A stretch of 64,000 bases of DNA, taken from NCBI RefSeq assembly GCF_029714205.1, contig NZ_CP121648.1, positions 310,001 to 374,000 on the forward strand, given 5' to 3'. Origin of the DNA: Methylobacterium sp. CB376. GTDB lineage: Bacteria; Pseudomonadota; Alphaproteobacteria; Rhizobiales; Beijerinckiaceae. Every line of letters starts with the position of its first letter. The stretch's first letter is position 1. Below, piece after piece: positions 58,499 to 64,000 of the stretch. The position numbers and the translations under genes were made by a program. The notes below the pieces were generated by a model. That model was not told where the DNA came from. It made no database searches and was given only the letters and a program-made list of their open reading frames with translations.

Positions 58499-58929
58499 GG
58501 ATTCTCGGGCACCTGCATCACCGAGAAGAACAGGCCGAGCTGCCGGATCGCGTTCGCGAAGCCGTCGTAGTTCACCGGCTTGGTGATGTAGACGTTGGCG
58601 CCGAAGTCGTAGCAGCGCTGGATCTCGCGGCTGTCGTCCGTGGTGGTGAGGACGACCACGGGCGAGCGCCGGGTATGCGGGTTCGCCTTCACGGTCTCCA
58701 GGATGTCGAGGCCGGTCATGTCCGGCAGGTTGAGGTCGAGCAGGATCAGGAGGTGGCGCCCCGCGCTGACCTCGCCGGTGCCGTCCGGCCCGAGCAGGTA
58801 GGCGAGCGCCGAGGTGCCGTCCCGGAACGGCAGGATCTCGTTGTTCACGCCGGCCCGGCGGATGTTGCGCTCGATGAGCCGGGCGTGGCCCTCGTCGTCC
58901 TCGATCATCACGATGCAGACGGGATGCAT
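58495..58929 (-). CDS. Rcp1-like single-domain response regulator
   Basis: This 144-residue receiver domain has phospho-acceptor Asp65 in LILLDLNLPDMTGLDILETV, switch Thr residues in VVVLTTTDDSREIQRCYDFG, and ANVYITKPVNYDGF. The NLPDMTG...DSRE pattern and the longer loop with LLGPDGTGEVSAG are those of Rcp1-type regulators that pair with phytochrome-like kinases. It lies 12 bp after the large kinase gene and overlaps the next gene by 4 bases. Confidence 0.92.
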   Translation of the reverse strand: MHPVCIVMIEDDEGHARLIERNIRRAGVNNEILPFRDGTSALAYLLGPDGTGEVSAGRHLLILLDLNLPDMTGLDILETVKANPHTRRSPVVVLTTTDDSREIQRCYDFGANVYITKPVNYDGFANAIRQLGLFFSVMQVPENP

Positions 58930-58941
58930 CCGGTCCTCCCC

Positions 58942-61614
58942 TCACTCGGCCGCCATCCCGGGCGCGCCCCCGGGGGCGGCCTCCGGGGTGCCCTCGAACC
59001 CGGCCCGGTCCGGCCCGGGGGCGCTCGCGACCGGGCGGCGCGGCAGCGTCACCGTGAAGGTGGTGCCCTCGCCGAGCCGCGAGGCCACCTCGATGCGCCC
59101 GCCGAGGGAGCGCACCAGCGCCTTGACGTGGGCGAGCCCGATCCCCTCCCCCGGCCGGTCCTGGGCGCCCGCCCGGCGGAACAGCTCGAAGACCCGGGCG
59201 TGGTCCTGGGGCGCGATGCCGCGCCCGTTGTCGCTGACGGCGAAGCGCACGCGGTCGCCCGGGGCGGCCTCGGCCGCCACGGCGATGCGGCCGGGCCGCT
59301 CGGGCGACAGGTATTTCAGGGCGTTGTCGATCAGGTTGGAGAAGATCTGCTCGATCGCGAGCCGGTCGGCGGTGATCGGCGGCAGGCCGGGCGCGACGCT
59401 CACCCTTGCCCCGACCGCGTCGGCCTGGTGGCGCTGCGCGTCGGCGAGCCCCTGGATGACCGCCGTCATGTCGAGGGGCTCGGGCCGGAAATTGCGCCGC
59501 CCCTCCCGCGACAGCTTCAGGATCGCGGCGATCAGCCCCTCCATCTTGGTGATCGCCGCCCGGATGAAGCCGAGGGCCTCGCTCATGTCGCCGTCGATCT
59601 GCGCCGCCTGCGGGTGGCCCTCGAGCGCGCCGCGGATCTCCTCCTGCAGCGCCTCGAGCTCGCTCGTGAAGCCCATCACGTTGACGAGCGGCGCCCGCAG
59701 GTCGTGGGAGACGATGTAGGCGTAGCGCTGGATCTCCTCGTTCGACTCGCGCAGCTCGGCCTCGGCCTCGCGCTGGGCGGTGATGTCGGTGTGGACCCCG
59801 ACCCATTCGCGGATGCGCCCGTCCGGCTCCAGGATCGGCACGGCCCGGATCGCGTAGGGCCGCCACGTGCCGTCGCGGCTGCGCACCCGGTGCTCGAACA
59901 CGAAGGTCCGCCGCGCCGCGACGGCCGCGTTCCAGGCGTCGATGCTCGGCTGCGCGTCGTCGGGATGCACCGCCCGCGCCCAGCCGTAGCCCTCGTACTC
60001 GGCGCGGGTCTGCCCGGTGATGGCCGCCCAGCCGGGCTGCTCGCCGGTCATCCGGCCGGCCGCGTCGTTGGTCCAGAGCACGCCCCGCACCGCCCGCACC
60101 GCGGCGCGGAAGCGGTCCTGCTCGTGGCGCACCGAGATCAGGAGGCGCGCATTGTCGAGGGCGATCCCGGCCTGCCCGGCGAAGCCCAGGATCAGGCGCT
60201 CCTCCCGGGTCCCGAAGCGGCCCGGCTCGGGATGGCCGAAGAGCAGGGCGCCGAGCGTCTCGCCCGAGCCGGAGACGACCGGCACCGCGAGGTAGCTGCG
60301 CACGGGCAGGTGGCCCTCCGGCATGCCGCCGTGGGAGCCGTAGCGGGCATCCGCCGCCACGTCGTCCGAGCGCACCACCCCGTCGGCCCGGAAGGTCGGG
60401 GCGAAGAGCGCGGTGGCACGGGGCAGGCCGAAGCGCGTGAAGGCCTCGCGCGGCGCGCCCGTCAGGCTGAACAGGCGCCAGGCCTCCTCCGGATCGCCCT
60501 CGCGCCCGGCCGGCACGCGCTCGAAGAAGGCGCCGTAGGCCGCCCCCGTGAGGGCGGTGGCGTTGTCGATGATGCTCTGGACGAGGCGGCCGAGATCGTG
60601 CTCGGCGGCCAGGGAGGCGCCGGCGCGGTTGAGCCGCTCCAGGCGCGCGGTCTCCTCCTGGAGCGCGAGCCGCGCCTCCTCGGAGCGCCGGCTGACCCGG
60701 ACCTGGGCGAGGGCCCCGCCCGCGAGCAGCAGCGTGAGGACGAGGCCGAGCCCGCCGATCGTCGGCGCGAGCGCCCCGGCCGGGTCGTGCGCGAAGGCCG
60801 GCGTCGCGGCGGCGCTCAGGGTCCAGGTCCGGCCCGCCAGGGTGAGGGCGCGCCGCGCCGCCAGGCCGGCTTCCGGCCGGCCCGCCCCGGGCGCGGAGGC
60901 GTAGAGGAGCCGCTCGGGCATCGGCTCCGAGGCATCGGGCACGGCGCCGTCATGGACCGCGTAGGCGAGTTCGCGCGCGCCGCCCGCGGTGCGGCGGGTG
61001 ACCACCTGCGGGAAGAAGTCGCCCGCCCGGAACGGGGCGTAGACGAAGCCGCGCAGGGCGCCGCGCCGGTCCGCGACCGCCTCCGGGATGGCCTCCCCCG
61101 CGTAGACCGGGAGGTAGAGCAGGAAGCCCGGCTGGCGGTCGCGGTCGATCTCCTGGACGAGTTCGACCTTGCCCGAGAGCGCGACCTCGGCGCCGTCGCG
61201 GGCCCGCGCCATCGCCTCCCGGCGCGTCGGCTCGGAGGACATGTCGAAGCCCATCGCGGCGGCGTTGCGCCGGTCCGCGGGTTCGAGCGCGACGATGGCG
61301 GTGGGGTCCGGCGCTCCGGTCTCCGGCCACGGCTCGGGCGCGCCCTCCGCGCCGAGCCGCCGCCGCAGCGCCTCGCGCTCGCCGGGGGCGAAGCGCTGCG
61401 CGAAGCCGAGGCCGCGGATGCCCGGATAGAGCTCCCCGAGGCGCAGCCGCGCCACGTAGGCGGCGAATTCCGCCCGGCTGACCTCCCGGCTCGCCGCGTA
61501 GAGCCCGGCCGCGCCGCGCAGGAGCGCCGCGTAGGTGTCGAGCCGCTCGCGGATGTCCTCGGCCTGCGCGTCGACGAGCCGCGCGAACCGCTCGCCGTCC
61601 CGCACCGCACTCAC
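58942..61614 (-). CDS. CHASE-GAF-PAS histidine kinase, N-terminal membrane helix not covered by a normal start
   Basis: The annotated 890 residues hold an outside CHASE domain (about 1-240, with ELYPGIRGLGFAQRFAPGER and GFLLYLPVYAG), a membrane helix (APTIGGLGLVLTLLLAGGAL) and a coiled coil. GAF (AYGAFFERVPAGREG through LGALLFGHPEPG), PAS (WAAITGQTRAEYEGYGWARA) and a phytochrome-type HisKA (EIQRYAYIVSHDLRAPLVNV) with ATPase domain follow. The frame continues upstream of GTG 61614 and encodes a membrane helix, GLPLLILLVGLILSGGAALQ, needed to export CHASE. No ATG, GTG or TTG precedes it before a TAG near 61777. The true start is therefore unresolved. Confidence 0.85.
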   Translation of the reverse strand: MSAVRDGERFARLVDAQAEDIRERLDTYAALLRGAAGLYAASREVSRAEFAAYVARLRLGELYPGIRGLGFAQRFAPGEREALRRRLGAEGAPEPWPETGAPDPTAIVALEPADRRNAAAMGFDMSSEPTRREAMARARDGAEVALSGKVELVQEIDRDRQPGFLLYLPVYAGEAIPEAVADRRGALRGFVYAPFRAGDFFPQVVTRRTAGGARELAYAVHDGAVPDASEPMPERLLYASAPGAGRPEAGLAARRALTLAGRTWTLSAAATPAFAHDPAGALAPTIGGLGLVLTLLLAGGALAQVRVSRRSEEARLALQEETARLERLNRAGASLAAEHDLGRLVQSIIDNATALTGAAYGAFFERVPAGREGDPEEAWRLFSLTGAPREAFTRFGLPRATALFAPTFRADGVVRSDDVAADARYGSHGGMPEGHLPVRSYLAVPVVSGSGETLGALLFGHPEPGRFGTREERLILGFAGQAGIALDNARLLISVRHEQDRFRAAVRAVRGVLWTNDAAGRMTGEQPGWAAITGQTRAEYEGYGWARAVHPDDAQPSIDAWNAAVAARRTFVFEHRVRSRDGTWRPYAIRAVPILEPDGRIREWVGVHTDITAQREAEAELRESNEEIQRYAYIVSHDLRAPLVNVMGFTSELEALQEEIRGALEGHPQAAQIDGDMSEALGFIRAAITKMEGLIAAILKLSREGRRNFRPEPLDMTAVIQGLADAQRHQADAVGARVSVAPGLPPITADRLAIEQIFSNLIDNALKYLSPERPGRIAVAAEAAPGDRVRFAVSDNGRGIAPQDHARVFELFRRAGAQDRPGEGIGLAHVKALVRSLGGRIEVASRLGEGTTFTVTLPRRPVASAPGPDRAGFEGTPEAAPGGAPGMAAE

Positions 61615-61840
61615 CTGCCGGAGCTGCAGGGCCGCGCCTCCCGACAGGATCAGGCCGACCAGCAGGATCAGCAGCGGCAGCCCGTAGCGTCCGATCGGGC
61701 GCGCTGAACCAGACGAGGGCGGAGCAGGCGACGAGATGACGGCGATCCTCTGCGCGAGCGCGACCGGGATGTTCTAGTGCCGCCGCGCTGCACGGCCAGA
61801 CAGCGGGGCCCGCAACAGGGGAAGTTCGGCCGGTCTCGAG

Positions 61841-62149
61841 TCAGGCCTTGGCGCGGGAGCCGCGCCGCGGGTGGGCCGGGCGCACCGCCGTGCGGGAACG
61901 GCATCGCTGCCAGCCCCAATGCTCGTAGGGGCTCGTCGGCGCGGCCTCGCACCAGCCAGCCCGCCGCAGGCGCTCCGCGAGGATCTGGCGGTCGAGGCAG
62001 GCCTGCTCGCTCATCGCGGAGGACGGGAGCCCGCAGGCCGCGTCGGCCCGCTCCCACCGGGCGACGAGATCCTCGGACGCCGCGGCCCGGCCGACGCAGA
62101 GGAAGGCGAGCCCGAGCACGAGACCCGGCAAGGTGAGGTGACGGAGCAT
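61841..62149 (-). CDS. Small secreted Cys/Trp-rich protein (102 aa)
   Basis: From ATG 62147-62149 the product has a signal peptide (LPGLVLGLAFLCVGRAAASE) and a mature domain of about 78 residues. The mature domain has ERADAACGLPSSAMSEQACL, DRQILAERLRRAGWCEAAP, PYEHWGWQRCRSRTAV and a basic tail. Four Cys residues in the mature part could form two disulfides. No family recognised. It lies upstream of the CHASE kinase on the same strand, but 60 bp separate its end from the TAG that closes the kinase frame. Confidence 0.72.
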   Translation of the reverse strand: MLRHLTLPGLVLGLAFLCVGRAAASEDLVARWERADAACGLPSSAMSEQACLDRQILAERLRRAGWCEAAPTSPYEHWGWQRCRSRTAVRPAHPRRGSRAKA

Positions 62150-62241
62150 GGGCGAGTCCTGCGCGCCCGACCGATTCGGGCCCGCGCGGGATAGCACGGC
62201 CGGCGCAACCGGCAAGGCGGCAACCGGTCCCGCGCCCGCGA

Positions 62242-62481
62242 TCAGTGCGGGGCGAAGATCGGGCGGCGCGGGACCGGGCGGGGCGGGCGGCGCGGGGGCG
62301 GGACGGCGCCCGCCATGCGCCGCGACGCGCCCTCGATGGTGCGCGACCACAGGCTCGCCGCCTCCGCCGCCTCGCCCCTCGACGCGAAGGTCTCGTCGGA
62401 TCTCAGCAAGGTCTCGTTCTTGCGGCCGATCAGGCGCCACCGCCATCGGCCGGGATCATCCTGCTCGATGAGGAATTCCAT
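62242..62481 (-). CDS. Small DUF1508/YegP-like protein (79 aa)
   Basis: The ATG at 62479-62481 follows GGAGG with five bases between. The product opens MEFLIEQDDPGRWRWRLIGR, then KNETLLRSDETFASRGEAAE, a pattern like one YegP/DUF1508 repeat: an acidic-Trp strand, an N-x-[EQ] turn, and a Ser-x-Glu strand. A Pro/Arg tail follows. Function unknown. The likeness is by eye. Confidence 0.65.
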   Translation of the reverse strand: MEFLIEQDDPGRWRWRLIGRKNETLLRSDETFASRGEAAEAASLWSRTIEGASRRMAGAVPPPRRPPRPVPRRPIFAPH

Positions 62482-62493
62482 AGCCGCCTCCAC

Positions 62494-62900
62494 TGGATTT
62501 CCTTTGCGGAGGAATATGCCTCATGCCATGGGCCGCGGGGCGCCGCGCCGGCCCGCGAGGCAGGCGATCTGCCCCGCGGGCGCGATTCGGCGCGAGTCTT
62601 CCCCAGGATCCACAGGTCCGCGCCGGCGCGCGGGCGGCGCGAGCGAGGGATCGGCTTGACGGCTGTGCCGGCGACACGAATCCCGGCGCGCATGTCCCGG
62701 CGCGCATGTCGGAGCGGAACCGATCGGTCCGCCGCGCCTTCTCTCCGCGGTTCCCGGGGGAGGCCGGGACCGAGGCAGCGGATCCCCGCGCGACGATCCT
62801 TCGGTCCCGGTGCCGGTCGAACGGGGCAAGCCGGGCCGCGGCGCCGTGCGCCGCGATCGAGGGGGGACCGCCGCGGCGGATCCGTCGGAGGGAGGCCGCG
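62494..62900. other. 407-bp gap with a 14-bp tandem repeat
   Basis: TCCCGGCGCGCATG is repeated at 62681-62694 and 62695-62708. A TTGACG lies at 62656 and could be a -35 box for the next gene, but no -10 is clear. No gene supported here. Confidence 0.4.
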
Positions 62901-63161
62901 ATGGTCGGTTCGATGTGGAAGCTCGGCATCGAGATGACGATGCTCGGGCTCGAAGCCCAGACGGTGATCGGCCTGCGCCTCGCCAAGATCGCGCTGGGCG
63001 GCCCGGCCGCGGCGGCCGAGGCCCAGCTGATGGTGGCCGAGAAGGTGGCCGCGGCCGGCGAGGCGGCCGTCCAGGCCGCGACCGGCGGGTCGCCCCGCAA
63101 GATCGTGCGCGGCTACCGGCGCAAGGTGCGCGCGAATACGCGGCGGCTGCGCAGGGGATGA
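62901..63161 (+). CDS. Small phasin-like/helical hypothetical protein (86 aa)
   Basis: The ATG at 62901 follows GGAGGGAGG. The product opens MVGSMWKLGIEMTMLGLEAQ, then TVIGLRLAKIALGGPAAAAE, and AQLMVAEKVAAAGEAAVQAA, ending in a basic RRKVRANTRRLRR tail. It looks like one long amphipathic helix with a turn, a pattern seen in small phasin-like or granule-associated proteins of methylotrophic alphaproteobacteria. The function is not known. Confidence 0.7.
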   Translation: MVGSMWKLGIEMTMLGLEAQTVIGLRLAKIALGGPAAAAEAQLMVAEKVAAAGEAAVQAATGGSPRKIVRGYRRKVRANTRRLRRG

Positions 63162-63164
63162 GCG

Positions 63165-63186
63165 ACGGGCGCCGCGCGGCGCCCGT
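63165..63186. terminator. Hairpin between convergent genes (phasin-like gene and ialB)
   Basis: ACGGGCGCC (63165-63173) pairs perfectly with GGCGCCCGT (63178-63186) over a GCGC loop, four bases after the stop of the plus-strand gene. It could serve both directions. Confidence 0.6.
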
Positions 63187-63207
63187 TGCGGATCGGGCGC
63201 GCCGGTG

Positions 63208-63822
63208 TCAGGCGCGCTCCTTGGCGAGGGCCTCCAGGGCCTGATCGAGGCCGCGGAACGACAGCGGCAGCGTCACGTCCCGGCCCGCGGCGTCCTTGAA
63301 CGTGAGCCGCCCCGGCTCGCTGCCGGCCCGCCAGCGCTTGAGCACGTCCTCCCTGGTCGCCCCATCCGCCACGCAGCCCGCCGGGAGGCAGCGCCGCCAG
63401 GCCAGATCGAGCGCCGCCGCCTCGCGGCCCTCCTTGCCCTCCAGGCCCACCCGCACGCCCGACGGGAAGCTGACCGTCACCGGCAGCACCGCCGTCAGCC
63501 GCAGGCCGGCCTCGCCGGGCGCCCGCCCCAGCGCGACCTGCGCCAGGGGCGCGGCCTGACCCTGGACCTGGACGGCCTGCGCCACCTCGCAGAACCGGGT
63601 CACCTTCTCGCCCTCGGCGAGGCGCTGGCAGCGCAGCGTCCACTCGCCGAAGCTCGCCGTGGTCAGTTCCGGCTCGGCCGGGACCGGCGGCGCGGCGGGC
63701 GATGCGGCGGGCGGCGGAGCGACCGCCGGCTTGGGCGCGGGCTGCGCCAGCACCGGCCCCGCGAGACCGAGGGCCGCGGCGAGCGCGGCCGGGACGGAGC
63801 GGAGCCCGATCGCGCGGCGCAT
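63208..63822 (-). CDS. IalB-family (invasion-associated locus B) exported protein
   Basis: The 204-residue protein has a signal peptide (about 1-27, ending LAQPA), a Pro/Ala linker, and the IalB core: FGEWTLRCQRLAEGEKVTRF then CEVAQAV, LPVTVSFPSGVRVGLEGKEG, WRRCLPAGCVADGATREDVL and LTFKDAAGRDVTLPLSFRGL. Four Cys residues match the family's disulfide pattern. IalB proteins are periplasmic or surface proteins linked to host contact in Bartonella but are widespread in free-living relatives. Its ATG overlaps the stop of the upstream gene (TGATG). Confidence 0.9.
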   Translation of the reverse strand: MRRAIGLRSVPAALAAALGLAGPVLAQPAPKPAVAPPPAASPAAPPVPAEPELTTASFGEWTLRCQRLAEGEKVTRFCEVAQAVQVQGQAAPLAQVALGRAPGEAGLRLTAVLPVTVSFPSGVRVGLEGKEGREAAALDLAWRRCLPAGCVADGATREDVLKRWRAGSEPGRLTFKDAAGRDVTLPLSFRGLDQALEALAKERA

Positions 63823-64000
63823 CACGCGGCCTCCCCCAGGCTCTCGGCATTCGCCGGCGCCGGCGGCGCGAAGGTGAGGGCGAAGTCGCCGATCGCCTGC
63901 AGGCTGACGAGATGGGCCGAGATCGCCGCCAGCCAGCCCTCCCGGCGCAACCGCAGGAAGACTTCGTCCGAGAGGCCGTTCAGCGCGCCCTCGTCCACCA
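63822..64000 (-). CDS. SapC-like protein, C-terminal end only
   Basis: The 59 codons visible, ending at a TGA whose last base is shared with the ialB ATG, read GALNGLSDEVFLRLRREGWL, then AAISAHLVSLQAIGDFALTF. This matches the C-terminus of SapC-family proteins (a Leu-rich helix with GxLxxIxAHLxSL). The gene continues beyond the right edge. The call is tentative because little is visible. Confidence 0.5.
   Translation of the reverse strand, partial: VDEGALNGLSDEVFLRLRREGWLAAISAHLVSLQAIGDFALTFAPPAPANAESLGEAA

Overview
The window is very GC-rich (roughly 73-75 percent G+C by eye) and its gene content is alphaproteobacterial. It carries a PleC/PdhS-type histidine kinase, a MucR/Ros regulator, DUF2155, IalB and SapC proteins, an NDUFA12 homologue, a class II (B12) ribonucleotide reductase and an ACC deaminase paired with an Lrp-type regulator. 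The combination suggests a plant-associated Methylobacterium or close relative. That is inference from family content, not a database match. I see no phage genes, transposases, CRISPR arrays, tRNAs or 16S/23S rRNA. The one structured RNA gene I can support is RNase P RNA (rnpB).

Layout. 1-5.8 kb: the end of a GT61 glycosyltransferase, a Kef-type antiporter, a RecD-like helicase and hslVU. 5.9-13.4 kb (minus strand): the front half of the division and cell-wall (dcw) cluster, rsmH-ftsL-ftsI-murE-murF-mraY, mostly with 4-base stop/start overlaps. It has no mraZ at its head and ends after mraY. 13.7-21.4 kb: rnpB, a tiny HTH-like protein, a ChaA-type exchanger, glyoxalase, aminopeptidase N and a PAS histidine kinase. 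21.6-33.6 kb: glnE, acdR/acdS, a chemoreceptor, a rhodanese, an OmpR-type two-component pair, mucR and small genes. 34-41.9 kb: pal-cpoB-tilS-ftsH and minCDE. 42.2-51.4 kb: a nucleoside transporter, a caspase-fold protein lacking both catalytic residues, recA and a paoABC-type molybdenum aldehyde oxidoreductase. 51.9-64 kb: nrdJ with a candidate NrdR operator pair, NDUFA12, DUF2155, a three-gene light/redox-type phosphorelay, small secreted or unknown proteins, ialB and the end of a sapC-like gene.

Main unusual observations. (1) ftsL and cpoB each appear to carry a one-base frame change in a C run inside a Pro/Ala-rich linker. Because GC is so high, neither wrong frame meets a stop, so ftsL reads on to the end of murE and cpoB reads on to the end of tilS. 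(2) A dispersed repeat with a UUCG-type hairpin lies in four intergenic gaps, and all four lie between convergent genes. (3) The caspase-like protein has Tyr and Gly where His and Cys are expected. (4) The MucR homologue has lost three of the four zinc ligands. (5) A histidine kinase with an outside sensor domain has no ordinary start codon in front of its first membrane helix.
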